Below, piece by piece: positions 1-8,786 of a DNA stretch of 64,000 bases. A program made the translations under genes and the position numbers. Each line of letters begins with the position of its first letter. Position 1 is the stretch's first letter. Under the pieces are notes generated by a model. The model was not told the origin of the DNA and ran no database searches. It worked only from the letters and a program-made list of their open reading frames with translations. This DNA comes from JBBWZH01 sp035544115 (lineage in GTDB: Bacteria; Actinomycetota; Actinomycetes; Mycobacteriales; CADCTP01), in contig OY970235.1 in NCBI GenBank assembly GCA_963714145.1, positions 8,680,001 to 8,744,000 on the forward strand, read 5' to 3'.

Positions 1-344
1 TGAGCGTGACTGCTACTCGCGCATCGGCTAGCGAGGTCAGGGCGGCTGAGTTCATGGCTGCTCGGGGTAATCGGGTTGTTCTGCGGGATCCTGTCGGGGC
101 TCGTGGCGCTGGTGGTACGAGTGACCTACTGGTGGATGGTGTCCAGTGGGACGTGTATTCGCCTACTACGAGTAGCCCGAGCGCCATCGTTAGTGGTACT
201 GCTCACAAAGGCAGCCAGGTGCCGGGTGGTGGCGTCATTGTGGATCTCTCTGGGACTTCTGTGACTGCGGATCAGCTCGGCAATCTGGCAGCGAGGGTAG
301 CAGGTACGGGGTCGCGCGTTGGGGAAGTGATTTTGATGCCGTAG
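1..344 (+). CDS. CdiA-CT-like toxin nuclease domain (partial at left edge)
   Basis: About 113 residues are visible and the frame is still open at the first base, so this may be the C-terminal end of a larger polymorphic toxin; a GTG at 6 would also give a short stand-alone protein. The stretch GTSDLLVDGVQWDVYSP followed by a Lys (AHKGSQ) and a hydrophobic strand VIVDLSG matches the layout of CdiA C-terminal tRNase domains, where an Asp and Lys sit in an ExK-like nuclease core. Immunity-like genes follow on the same strand. The family call is from memory of the motif pattern; orphan toxin cassette versus full-length secreted protein cannot be decided here. Confidence 0.5.
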   Translation, partial: SVTATRASASEVRAAEFMAARGNRVVLRDPVGARGAGGTSDLLVDGVQWDVYSPTTSSPSAIVSGTAHKGSQVPGGGVIVDLSGTSVTADQLGNLAARVAGTGSRVGEVILMP

Positions 345-566
345 TTCGCTGTCGTCGGGTACAATCAACTGCATCCCGACAACAGGCGTCCCGGGGCGCC
401 CGAGGCGAAAGCCGAACCGATGCGAGTAAAGGGCGGTAGGCGGGAGATCCGCTCGCGAATCCCACGATCGGGGATCCAAGTAGTCCGCATCGGACCCGGG
501 GCTTCGGCCCTTGTGGTTGCCAGTTGATCGTCGTGGACGCCGGCCAGTACGGAGAGTAGTCATGCT

Positions 567-938
567 GTGCAGTTTGTGCGTTACGGCGAACCCAGGGTCG
601 CGACGATCGAGTCCGACGACTACATCCCCGTGGCAGTCGACTGGGCCACGGCCGGCACGGTCGGACCGATCTACTACTGGGTCAGCGACCCACACGGTGG
701 CGACGTAGAACTGCGAATCGAGCCGCTCCGAGGTGAAGTAGTCGGCGTGACGATGATCGAAAGTCCAGTACGGCGAACGAGTTATCTCGACAGGTCAGGT
801 CCTGCCATTCCCGCTGAGCCAGGGGCGGTTTTCGTTGACGTCGGCCCTTGGGGGCCGAATCCCGATCGTGTCCCGACCCGGACGGTGGTTCGAGAGGCGG
901 GCACACTCACCTGGAGCGAGAACGAGACGGAATTCTAA
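567..938 (+). CDS. Small acidic protein, candidate immunity protein
   Basis: A 123-aa protein from GTG, with a purine-rich GGAGAG 10 bases upstream. It is beta-rich in appearance (repeated hydrophobic/acidic strands such as VELRIEPLRGEVVGVTMIES), with no signal peptide or membrane segment. Its position between a toxin-like C-terminus and a HEAT-repeat immunity-like gene suggests an immunity protein or an orphan one. The protein stops soon after an acidic tail (SENETEF), so it may be truncated relative to relatives. I do not recognise the family; the function is inferred from position only. Confidence 0.45.
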   Translation: MQFVRYGEPRVATIESDDYIPVAVDWATAGTVGPIYYWVSDPHGGDVELRIEPLRGEVVGVTMIESPVRRTSYLDRSGPAIPAEPGAVFVDVGPWGPNPDRVPTRTVVREAGTLTWSENETEF

Positions 939-1061
939 TGTGCGTGGTCGGCGCGACAGCCCCAGCGGTTCGTCATGGCGGGAGACGCGGGGTTCGGCGT
1001 GACCAACTCGGCGACACTAGTGTCAGTAATCGCCCGCAAGGTGAAACCTATTCAGTGAGCT

Positions 1062-1136
1062 GAGGCTGCGGATATCCTTGTCAAGCTGCTTGAGGACCCG
1101 GTCGTCAACGGTCATGCAGTGAAAGCGCTCGGAAAG
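1062..1136 (+). repeat. Partial duplicate of the HEAT-gene 3' region
   Basis: These 75 bases are about 90% identical to 1530-1604, inside the downstream HEAT-repeat gene, and are in the same reading frame as its 5' end. They encode the last HEAT repeat (EAADILVKLLEDPVVNGHAVKALGK). The simplest reading is that a second immunity paralogue once stood here and recombination removed all but its tail, leaving it joined to the start of the surviving copy. Confidence 0.75.
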
Positions 1137-1706
1137 GATGGTTTGCTCGAAGACTTGGCGTTGGCCGGGTTCGCGGTCGATTCTGTCTCGAAGCTGTGGG
1201 CATCGGGGGCCCGCTATGGCGGCGCTGTCCCTGTTCTGGTGAGCTGGCTTCCGCGCGTCGGGTCGGCGGCCGAGAAGGAGCAGATCGTCCGAGCCCTATC
1301 GGTGCCGTGGGCTCGTGCAGAAGCCCTTGGGCCGCTTATCGAGGAGTTTCGCGCACTTCCGGCGCCAGGTGATCCGAGGCGGGAGTTGCTACGCTGGGCC
1401 GTTGGTAACGCGGTAGAGGTGTTGTGGGATGACACGCGGTTCGACGATTTGGTTGAGTTGGCGCGTGGCCAGCGGTTCGGTAAGGCGCGGGAGATGGTTG
1501 TGCTGGGGTTGGGGCGATCGGCCCGGCGTGAGGCCGCGGAGATCCTTATCGAGCTGCTTGAGGACCCGGTCGTCAATGGCCATGCGGTGAAAGCGCTCGG
1601 AAAGCTGCGGGCTCCGCAGGCGCGAGAGGGTCTTGAGCGGATGGTTGGAGACAGCCGCCCGTGGGTCCGCAAGGAAGCTCAGCGTGCCCTGTCGAAGCTC
1701 GCCTGA
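1119..1706 (+). CDS. HEAT-repeat protein, probable immunity protein
   Basis: 195 aa if read from GTG 1119, but that GTG lies in the duplicated tail of another copy and has no ribosome site. TTG at 1143 has GGAAAGGA just upstream and gives a more natural N-terminus (LEDLALAGFAVDSVSKLW). The protein is all alpha-helical, with HEAT repeats in the second half (REAAEILIELLEDPVVNGHAVKALGKL, then a final VRKEAQRALSKLA). HEAT proteins of this size often neutralise polymorphic nuclease toxins; here that is inferred from the neighbouring CdiA-CT-like gene. Confidence 0.6.
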   Translation: MKALGKDGLLEDLALAGFAVDSVSKLWASGARYGGAVPVLVSWLPRVGSAAEKEQIVRALSVPWARAEALGPLIEEFRALPAPGDPRRELLRWAVGNAVEVLWDDTRFDDLVELARGQRFGKAREMVVLGLGRSARREAAEILIELLEDPVVNGHAVKALGKLRAPQAREGLERMVGDSRPWVRKEAQRALSKLA

Positions 1707-1734
1707 CCGAGACACCACGAGCGGGTCCGCTCCG

Positions 1735-1740
1735 CATACT
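1735..1740 (+). promoter_or_regulatory. -10 box for a leaderless lipoprotein gene
   Basis: CATACT lies six bases before GTG 1747, so transcription probably starts at or next to the start codon. The same arrangement precedes the genes at 5431, 8787, 25967 and 29072. Confidence 0.4.
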
Positions 1741-1746
1741 GGTCGC

Positions 1747-2349
1747 GTGCCGCAACCCCGCCAGCGCCGCCGCCGTGGCCGGGTCCGGCCCTGGGCCCGG
1801 CTCGCCGGGCCGGGGCGGGCGGCGCTCGCCACGCTCGCGGCCGGTGTGCTGCTGGCGGCATGCACGCGGCAGGTGGCCGGGCAGGGGCAACCCGGGGCGC
1901 TGGCCGGCGGTACCACCCGGACGGCCCCGGCCAGCGGGACCGCCCCGGCCAGCGGGACGGCTCCGGCCAGCGGGACGGTCCCGGCGACGACCCCGGGCGG
2001 GCCGCCCACCGTGCGACCGACCGCTGCGCCCGGCCCGCCGTGCCCCGCGGAGGCGGCTCCGGGCGTACCGGGCGGCGTGCGGGCCACCTACATCGTCGGC
2101 TACCAGACCGCCGGCTTCCGGATCTACTTCTGCCGGGGCACCGATCAGCGGGTGTACTACCGCGGCGTCAGCCGGGCCGACCCCGGCAACGCGCTGACCC
2201 TGCCGGCTACGGCGGTGCCCGGCGGCTTCGAGGCACGCACGGTCGGCGACGACGGCCGCAGCTACGCCTACCGGGTGGTGCGCGGTCGACTGGTCGTGAC
2301 CCGGGACGGCGCAGTGCTGCGGGACGAGCCCGTGCTCGGCCAGATCTAG
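1747..2349 (+). CDS. Secreted lipoprotein of unknown function
   Basis: 200 aa. GTG 1747 was chosen over upstream in-frame starts because it gives a proper lipoprotein signal: an Arg-rich n-region, a hydrophobic stretch ALATLAAGVLLA and a lipobox LLAAC, and a -10 box sits six bases upstream. After the lipidated Cys comes a low-complexity linker with repeated PASGTA units, then a compact domain of about 110 residues rich in Tyr and Arg. It should be anchored on the outer face of the cell membrane. No known family recognised. Confidence 0.65.
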   Translation: MPQPRQRRRRGRVRPWARLAGPGRAALATLAAGVLLAACTRQVAGQGQPGALAGGTTRTAPASGTAPASGTAPASGTVPATTPGGPPTVRPTAAPGPPCPAEAAPGVPGGVRATYIVGYQTAGFRIYFCRGTDQRVYYRGVSRADPGNALTLPATAVPGGFEARTVGDDGRSYAYRVVRGRLVVTRDGAVLRDEPVLGQI

Positions 2350-2441
2350 GCCACCTGGCCGGGCGCCCGGTCCGGCTGCGGACGAGGTGACCCACGGCAC
2401 GATGTTGCCGGGCGGGAAAACTTGCCAAGCCGGAAAGATTT

Positions 2442-3075
2442 ATGGATAGTCATGGCATGACCAGTGAGATGGGCCTGCGCGAGCGCAAGAAGCTTGCGAC
2501 GCGGGCGGCCCTGAGCCAGGCGGCCTGGTCGCTGATGGTCGAGCACGGGCTGGACGCGGTGACCCCCGAGGCGATCGCCGAAGCGGTCGACGTCTCGCCG
2601 CGTACGTTCCGTAACTACTTCACCAGCCGTGAGGAGGCGATCCTCGACGAGTTGGTGCGCCGCGCGGCGTCCGTCACCGAGGCGATCCGGGCCCGGCCCG
2701 CGAGCGAGCCGGTCTGGGATTCGCTTGTGCACGTGCTCCCCACCGTCGTCGCGGGGCTGGTCGGCGGGCGCCGGGACATCGTGGTCCTGATGGGCGCGAT
2801 CAAGTGCGACCCGGCGATGCAGGCGCAGCACCTCGTCACGTTCGAGCGCGGCCACCGAGCTTCTGGTGGAGGCCATGGCCGAACGCACCGGCACCGATGC
2901 CGAGCGCGACCTGGCTCCGCGCCTGCTGGCCGCCGCCACGGCCGTCGTACTTCGCACCTCGATGGAAATGTGGGCGGACGGTAAGACCGACGCCACGCTG
3001 CCCGATCTGATCCAGGAGAGCCTCGCGCAGTTGCGCGCGGGCCTCCCGCTAGGCACCGCCAGCCCGACCGGCTGA
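2442..3075 (+). pseudogene. TetR-family regulator, broken by one frameshift
   Basis: The N-terminus is a clear TetR helix-turn-helix (residues about 10-60: TRAALSQAAWSLMVEHG, then DVSPRTFRNYFTSREEAI). The first frame runs on to 2984 but turns to nonsense after residue 135. The true C-terminal half continues in another frame from 2851 to 3075 (LLVEAMAERTGTDAERDLAP). Removing one G at about 2850 restores a continuous protein of about 210 aa. It lies 74 bp before an MMPL exporter on the same strand, the usual place for its local repressor. Whether the extra G is real or a sequencing error cannot be told. Confidence 0.7.
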
Positions 3076-3149
3076 CCGCCAACCCCCGAAGCCGTCCACC
3101 GTCGCGGTGGTCGGACGATCGCGCACGCCCTCGAACAGGAGACTTCCAG

Positions 3150-5357
3150 ATGGCCTCGTACCTGTACCGGCTGGGCCGGTTCGCGTTCCGCCGCCGACGG
3201 CTGGTCGCCGTCCTGTGGTTGGCGGTGCTCGGCGGCGTGCTCGTCGGCGCCGCGACCCTGTCCGGGTCGACCGCCGACGCGTTCCGCATCCCCGGCACGC
3301 CGTCACAGCAGGCGATCGACCTGCTCGGGGAGCGGTTCCCGGAGGCGTCCGCCGCCGGGGCCGTCGGCCGGGTGGTGTTCGCCGCGCCGAGCGGGCAGGC
3401 GCTGGGCGACGCCGCGAACCGGGCCGCGATCGAGGGTGCCGTCGCCGAACTGCGCCAGGCGCCGCAGGTCGCCTCGGTGACCGATCCGTTCCAGGCCGGC
3501 GGGATCAACCAGGCCGGCACCGTCGGCTACGCGCAGGCGACCTATTCGGTGGAGTCCGGGGAGATCACCGACGAGGCCCGTGCGGCGCTCCTCGCCGCCG
3601 TCGAGCATGCCCGCAGCGGCGGGCTCACCGTCGAGGTCGGCGGGGACGCGGTGCAGGCCCAGCCGGAGAACAACCTCGGCGAGGTCATCGGCGTGGTCGT
3701 CGCGGCGGTGGTGCTGGTCATCACGTTCGGCTCGCTGGCCGCCGCCGGCCTGCCGCTGCTCACCGCACTGCTCGGCATCGCCATCGGCGTCGGCGCGATC
3801 ACCGCGGCGACAGGCTTCGTCGACCTGTCCTCCACCACCCCGACGCTGGCGCTGATGCTCGGCCTGGCCGTCGCGATCGACTACGCGCTGTTCATCGTCT
3901 CGCGCTACCGGCACGAGATCGCGCTGGGCCGCGAGCCGGAGGAGGCCGCCGGCCGGGCGGTCGGCACGGCCGGCTCGGCGGTCGTCTTCGCCGGCCTCAC
4001 GGTGGTGATCGCGCTGGCCGCGCTGTCCGTGGTCGGCATCCCGTTCCTGACCCAGATGGGGCTGGCCGCCGCCGGCACCGTGGCCGTCTCCGTCGTCATC
4101 GCGCTGACGCTGCTGCCGGCGCTGCTCGGCTTCGCCGGGCGGCGCGTGCTCGGCGGTCGCATCCCGGGGCTGCGCACCCGCGACCCCGAGGCCGTGGGCG
4201 CGGTGCCCGGGTTCGGCACCCGATGGGCCCGCGCGGTCGCCCGCCGGCCGGTGGCGGCGCTGCTGGCCGCGGTCGCCCTGCTGGGCGTCATCGCACTCCC
4301 CGCGCTGGACCTGCGCCTGGGCATGCCCGACGACAGCACCTCCGCCCCGGACACCACCCAGCGCAAGGCGTACGACCTGCTCGCCGCCGGGTTCGGGGCC
4401 GGCTTCAACGGGCCGCTGCTGGTCGTGGTCGACACCTCGGACGCGTCGGCGAAGGCGGCCGCGGACGGGTTCGCGGAGACGGTCCGCGGCCTCGACGACG
4501 TCGCCACGGTCACCCCGGCCAGGGCCAACCAGGCCGGCGACGCCGCGCTGCTGACGGTCATCCCGAAGAGCGGGCCGAGCACCACCGCCACCGAGGACCT
4601 GGTCCGGGCGATCCGGCAGGAGGGCGCCTCGGTGTCCGGCGCGAACGTCGGCGTGACCGGCCTGACCGCCATCAACATCGACGTCTCGGCCAAGCTCGGC
4701 AGCGCGCTGCTGCCGTACCTGGCGGTCGTGGTCGGCCTGGCGTTCGTCCTGCTGACGCTGGTGTTCCGGTCGCTGCTGGTGCCGGTGAAGGCCGCCGCCG
4801 GGTTCCTGCTCAGCATCGCGGCGACGTTCGGCGCGGTGGTCGCGGTGTTCCAGTGGGGCTGGGCGGCCGACCTGCTCGGCGTCAAGCAGACCGGGCCGAT
4901 CATCAGCTTCCTGCCGATCTTCCTGGTCGGCATCGTGTTCGGCCTCGCCATGGACTACCAGGTCTTCCTGGTCACCCGGATGCGCGAGGAGTACGTGCAC
5001 GGGACCGACCCGCGCCAGGCCGTGGTCACCGGGTTCGGGCACGGGGCCAGGGTGGTCACCGCCGCGGCGATCATCATGATCAGTGTCTTCGCCGGGTTCG
5101 TCCTCTCCCCGGAGTCGATCATCAAGTCGATCGGGTTCGCGCTCGGCGCCGCCGTTCTCTTCGATGCCATCGTCGTGCGGATGACCATCGTGCCGGCGGT
5201 CATGACGCTGCTCGGCCGGTCCGCATGGTGGCTGCCGAAATGGCTCGACCGGATCCTGCCCGACGTCGATGTCGAAGGCGAGAAGCTGCGCCAACTCCTC
5301 GACGACGCGCCCGCCAGCCGTCCGGCCGTGGTCATCGACGAGCGACTGCCGGTCTGA
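3150..5357 (+). CDS. MMPL/RND-family exporter
   Basis: 735-aa inner-membrane transporter of the MMPL branch of the RND superfamily, which exports lipids or drugs using the proton gradient. It has the typical layout: TM1 (residues 20-40), a periplasmic domain, a five-helix block (about 185-330) with the GLAVAIDYALF motif, a second TM start (about 370), a second periplasmic domain, and a second helix block (about 525-700) with GLAMDYQVFLVTRMREEY. GGAGA lies eight bases upstream of ATG. The upstream TetR gene probably represses it in response to substrate. Substrate unknown. Confidence 0.88.
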   Translation: MASYLYRLGRFAFRRRRLVAVLWLAVLGGVLVGAATLSGSTADAFRIPGTPSQQAIDLLGERFPEASAAGAVGRVVFAAPSGQALGDAANRAAIEGAVAELRQAPQVASVTDPFQAGGINQAGTVGYAQATYSVESGEITDEARAALLAAVEHARSGGLTVEVGGDAVQAQPENNLGEVIGVVVAAVVLVITFGSLAAAGLPLLTALLGIAIGVGAITAATGFVDLSSTTPTLALMLGLAVAIDYALFIVSRYRHEIALGREPEEAAGRAVGTAGSAVVFAGLTVVIALAALSVVGIPFLTQMGLAAAGTVAVSVVIALTLLPALLGFAGRRVLGGRIPGLRTRDPEAVGAVPGFGTRWARAVARRPVAALLAAVALLGVIALPALDLRLGMPDDSTSAPDTTQRKAYDLLAAGFGAGFNGPLLVVVDTSDASAKAAADGFAETVRGLDDVATVTPARANQAGDAALLTVIPKSGPSTTATEDLVRAIRQEGASVSGANVGVTGLTAINIDVSAKLGSALLPYLAVVVGLAFVLLTLVFRSLLVPVKAAAGFLLSIAATFGAVVAVFQWGWAADLLGVKQTGPIISFLPIFLVGIVFGLAMDYQVFLVTRMREEYVHGTDPRQAVVTGFGHGARVVTAAAIIMISVFAGFVLSPESIIKSIGFALGAAVLFDAIVVRMTIVPAVMTLLGRSAWWLPKWLDRILPDVDVEGEKLRQLLDDAPASRPAVVIDERLPV

Positions 5358-5372
5358 CCTCAGGCCCGGCCT

Positions 5373-5398
5373 GGCCGGCACCGACAACGGTGCCGGCC
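5373..5398 (+). terminator. Perfect 11-bp hairpin after the MMPL gene
   Basis: GGCCGGCACCG, loop ACAA, then the exact complement, 15 bases after the MMPL stop codon. There is no U-tract, which is usual for high-GC actinomycetes. It separates the exporter from the next gene, which has its own leaderless promoter. Confidence 0.6.
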
Positions 5399-5418
5399 GG
5401 GCCGGCGGTCGGTGCGGC

Positions 5419-5424
5419 TACGTT
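5419..5424 (+). promoter_or_regulatory. -10 box for a leaderless gene
   Basis: TACGTT six bases before GTG 5431, just after the terminator hairpin. Confidence 0.4.
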
Positions 5425-5430
5425 GGTCTG

Positions 5431-6660
5431 GTGACCGGACAGACGGCTTTTCTGGGTTGGTGGTGGGAGTCGGACGGGCGACTGGTCGAGGTCGCCATGG
5501 ACGGCGCCGAGCTGATCCTGCGGTATCCCGGCCTGCCGGACGAGTTCGCTCCGCGGGTGCCGACCGCCGGCCCGGCGGCGTACGTGATCCGCGGCGGGCC
5601 ATGGGACGGGCTGGGCATCGCGCCGGTCGACCGCGACGGGGTGCCGCACCTGGTCGTCGGCGGCACGCTCACCCTGGCCCGGGCGGTCGACGGGTCGGCC
5701 AGCCGGTACGCCGTCCAGGGTGTTCCGGGTCCGCCGGCGGCGGACCAGCCGGCGGCGGACCGGTCGGCGACCGAGGCGGCCTACCGGGCGCTGCTGGACC
5801 GGGCGCTCGCCGCCGGCGGTGGCGTGCTGGAGCCACCGGCCGGGTTGTCGGTCTCCGACTGGGTCGGCTGGGCCAGCCGCCAGCAGGTGGTGCTGTTCCA
5901 CGGCACCGGCGACGGCGGCATCGAGGAGTTCACCCCCCGGCGGACCTCGTACGAGGTGCGCGACCACGCCGGTCGGGGCAACCACGACGCGGTCTACGCC
6001 ACCGACGAGGGCTGGTGGGCGATGTGGTTCGCCATCCTCGACCGGGACCGGGTGCAGGGCTCGACCCGCAACGGCGTCGAGGTGTTCAGCAGCACCGACG
6101 GCCGGCGGCTGCCGGTCTACTTCTTCTCCCTCGACCACCGGGACCTGGCTCGGCGCCCGTGGCGGGACGGCTGGCTCTACCTGCTCCCACGCGCCGGTTT
6201 CGAGCGGCTCGGCGTGGTGCCGGGCGGCCCACCGTCGCACGAGTGGTGCCGGCCGGCGCAGGTGGCCCCGCTGGCCCGGCTGCGGGTGACCCCCGACGAC
6301 TTCCCGTTCCTGCACGGCGTCAGTGGCCACGACGACGGCGATCTGCTCCGCCTCGGCGACCTGTCCAGGATGGTCCTCGAGCGCGGGCTCGCCGTCCGCT
6401 TCACCCCGACCGGGGTGGCCGCACAGATCCGCTGGGACGACACGCTCGCCGCGGTCAGCGCGGAGTACCTGTCGCTGGGCCGCAAGTGGATGCCCGAGGT
6501 GGCCCGCGAGTTCCGGCCGGACCCGGACGGCGGCACCTGGCTGCACCTGGAGACGACCGGCGAGTTCGTGGCGCTGCTCCACAACAGGTACACCGAACTC
6601 GTGCAGGAAGGCTGGTTCCCGACCGGGGTACAGCCGGTGCCGGCATCTCGCGAGGCGTGA
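5431..6660 (+). CDS. Unknown protein with HGT/VYAT motif, possible ADP-ribosyltransferase-like fold
   Basis: 409 aa from a leaderless GTG. No signal peptide or membrane segment. In the middle (about residues 155-210) are VVLFHGTGDGGIEEFTPRR, then an Asn-His pair and AVYATDEGWWAMWFAI. An HGT strand followed 30-40 residues later by a VYAT/A-F strand is the pattern of small ADP-ribosyltransferase-like folds (Arr, KptA, DarT-type). The C-terminal half (about 280-400) may be a separate domain. I do not recognise a named family; an NAD-using activity is inference. A gene-poor 100 bp separates it from kup. Confidence 0.5.
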   Translation: MTGQTAFLGWWWESDGRLVEVAMDGAELILRYPGLPDEFAPRVPTAGPAAYVIRGGPWDGLGIAPVDRDGVPHLVVGGTLTLARAVDGSASRYAVQGVPGPPAADQPAADRSATEAAYRALLDRALAAGGGVLEPPAGLSVSDWVGWASRQQVVLFHGTGDGGIEEFTPRRTSYEVRDHAGRGNHDAVYATDEGWWAMWFAILDRDRVQGSTRNGVEVFSSTDGRRLPVYFFSLDHRDLARRPWRDGWLYLLPRAGFERLGVVPGGPPSHEWCRPAQVAPLARLRVTPDDFPFLHGVSGHDDGDLLRLGDLSRMVLERGLAVRFTPTGVAAQIRWDDTLAAVSAEYLSLGRKWMPEVAREFRPDPDGGTWLHLETTGEFVALLHNRYTELVQEGWFPTGVQPVPASREA

Positions 6661-6759
6661 CCAGGTCCGGCCGCCGGCCGCCGGTCGCCCCGGTCGGTGG
6701 GCCGGGCGGGTGGGTCGGGTACGGTGCCGCCGTGTGCTGACTTTCACGGGCCGCCAGAG

Positions 6760-8688
6760 ATGAAGACGGCCAGGCGGGGTGCCGCGCCGACCCACGGGTC
6801 GGCCCGGGCGGCCATGACGGTCGCCGCGCTCGGGGTCGTGTTCGGGGACATCGGAACCAGCCCCATCTACACGATCCAGACGCTGTTCAACCCGGACGAT
6901 CCGCATCCGGTCACGGCGACCAGAGCGAGCGTCTACGGGCTCATCTCGCTGATCGTCTGGTCGGTGACGATCATCGTCACGGTCAAGTACGTCCTGCTCA
7001 TCCTGCGCGCCGACAATGACGGCGAGGGCGGCATCCTGGCGCTCATCACGCTCATCCGGCGCCGGCAGATCCCGGGCGGGGCGCGCACCAAGCTGCTGCT
7101 CGCCGGGCTGGGGATCTTCGGAGCGTCGCTGTTCTTCGGCGACGGCATGATCACGCCGGCGATCTCGGTGCTGTCGGCGGTCGAGGGGCTCAAGATCGTG
7201 CGGCCGTCCCTGGCGCCCTCGATCGTGCCGATCACGGCGGTGATCGTCGTCCTGCTGTTCGCCGCGCAGCGGGTGGGCACCGCGCGGGTCGGTCGCCTGT
7301 TCGGGCCGGTGATGATCGGATGGTTCCTGGCGATCGGGGCCTGCGGCATCCGGGGGATCGCGCACGATCCGCAGATCCTGCGGGCCCTGTCGCCGACCTA
7401 CGCGGTGGGCTTCCTGGTCGGGCACTTCTCGATCGCGTTCTTCGCGCTGGCGGCCGTCGTGCTGGCCATCACCGGGGCCGAGGCGCTGTACGCCGACCTG
7501 GGGCACTTCGGCCGCGCCCCGATCACCCGCGCCTGGCTGATGCTGGTGTTCCCGGCCTGCGTGCTCAGCTACATGGGTCAGGGCGCGCTGGTGCTCAAGG
7601 ACCCCGGCGGCGCGATCAGCAGCCCGTTCTTCCTGCTGGTCCCCGGCTGGGGACGGCTGCCGATGGTGCTGCTGGCGACCGCCGCGACGGTGATCGCCTC
7701 GCAGGCGGTGATCACCGGCGCGTTCTCGGTGGCGCACCAGGCGGTCCAGCTCGGCTACCTGCCGAGGATGCGGATCACCCACACCTCGGCGCAGGCGGCC
7801 GGTCAGATCTACGTCCCGTGGATCAACTGGATGCTGATGGTCGCGGTGCTCATCCTCGTGTTCGCGTTCCGGACGTCGGCCGCGCTGGCGTTCGCGTTCG
7901 GGATGGCGGTGACCGGAACGATCACGATCACCACCGTGCTGTTCTTCTACATCGTGCGCCACCAGTGGGGTAAGCCGCTCTGGTTGGTGCTGGTCGGCGC
8001 GGGTGGCTTCCTGCTCGTCGAAGGGCTGTTCCTGGCGGCCAACCTGACCAAGATCCCGCACGGCGCCTGGTTGCCGCTGCTGATCGCGGCCGCCGTCTTC
8101 ACGGTGCTGACGACCTGGCAGCGCGGGCGCCAGTTGGTCACCGAGCGCCGCGACAGCGTCGAGGGGCTGCTCAGCGACTTCGTCAGTGAGCTGCACGAGC
8201 GGCGGCCGCCGCTGCTGCGCGTTGCCGGCACTGCGGTCTTCCTCAACCGGGGCAAGAAGACCACGCCGCTGGCGATGCGCGCCAACGTCGAGCACAACCA
8301 TATCCTGCACGAGCACGTGGTGATCCTGTCGATCGAGACGGTGCCGGTCCCGTACCTGGCCGACGCCGACCGGGTCACGGTGGACGCGCTCGGCTACGCC
8401 GGTGACGGGATCGCCCATGTCGGCGCGCGGTTCGGCTACATGGAGCGGCCCGACGTCCCCGGCGTGCTGCGGCTGGCGGCCGGCGTCGGGCTGGAGCGCC
8501 CGATCGACGTCGAGAGCACCTCGTACTTCCTGTCCAAACTCGAACTGCAGGCCGGCGACGCACCGGGCATGACCCGCTGGCGCAAACGGCTGTTCCTGGC
8601 CACCGCCGGCGTGACCGCCGACGCCGCCGAGTACTTCGGCCTCCCGCGCGACCGTACCGTGATCATGGGTTCCCGGATCAGCGTCTGA
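6760..8688 (+). CDS. kup: Potassium uptake protein Kup
   Basis: 642-aa K+/H+ symporter of the KUP/HAK/KT family in the cell membrane. The diagnostic start ALGVVFGDIGTSPIYT (residues about 27-42) and FGDGMITPAISVLSAVEGL are present, followed by 12 predicted helices and a soluble C-terminal domain from about residue 460. ATG 6760 was preferred over the upstream GTG at 6697 because similarity begins just after it; the ribosome site is weak. It opens a potassium-transport region that continues with a KimA-type permease and the Kdp operon. Confidence 0.92.
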   Translation: MKTARRGAAPTHGSARAAMTVAALGVVFGDIGTSPIYTIQTLFNPDDPHPVTATRASVYGLISLIVWSVTIIVTVKYVLLILRADNDGEGGILALITLIRRRQIPGGARTKLLLAGLGIFGASLFFGDGMITPAISVLSAVEGLKIVRPSLAPSIVPITAVIVVLLFAAQRVGTARVGRLFGPVMIGWFLAIGACGIRGIAHDPQILRALSPTYAVGFLVGHFSIAFFALAAVVLAITGAEALYADLGHFGRAPITRAWLMLVFPACVLSYMGQGALVLKDPGGAISSPFFLLVPGWGRLPMVLLATAATVIASQAVITGAFSVAHQAVQLGYLPRMRITHTSAQAAGQIYVPWINWMLMVAVLILVFAFRTSAALAFAFGMAVTGTITITTVLFFYIVRHQWGKPLWLVLVGAGGFLLVEGLFLAANLTKIPHGAWLPLLIAAAVFTVLTTWQRGRQLVTERRDSVEGLLSDFVSELHERRPPLLRVAGTAVFLNRGKKTTPLAMRANVEHNHILHEHVVILSIETVPVPYLADADRVTVDALGYAGDGIAHVGARFGYMERPDVPGVLRLAAGVGLERPIDVESTSYFLSKLELQAGDAPGMTRWRKRLFLATAGVTADAAEYFGLPRDRTVIMGSRISV

Positions 8689-8708
8689 GCCGTCCGCTGG
8701 CGGGCGGC
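8689..8708 (+). terminator. 8-bp hairpin after kup
   Basis: GCCGTCCG, loop CTGG, CGGGCGGC, starting right after the kup stop codon; no U-tract. Confidence 0.45.
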
Positions 8709-8774
8709 CCGGCGCGGCGTTTTCTCACAAGTTACTAACAGCCCAGCGGCTGGCCCGAGGGCTGGTGGCGGGCT

Positions 8775-8780
8775 TAGCGT
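8775..8780 (+). promoter_or_regulatory. -10 box of leaderless kimA-like gene
   Basis: TAGCGT six bases before GTG 8787. The preceding bases include an unusually AT-rich patch (TTTTCTCACAAGTTACTAAC, 8720-8739) that would cover the -35 region. There is no room for a c-di-AMP riboswitch leader between this box and the start codon. Confidence 0.45.
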
Positions 8781-8786
8781 CGCGAC

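Noticed and set aside
8709..8786. c-di-AMP (ydaO) riboswitch before the KimA-type gene
   Set aside because: The -10 box lies six bases before the start codon, so there is no leader RNA, and no riboswitch consensus is visible.
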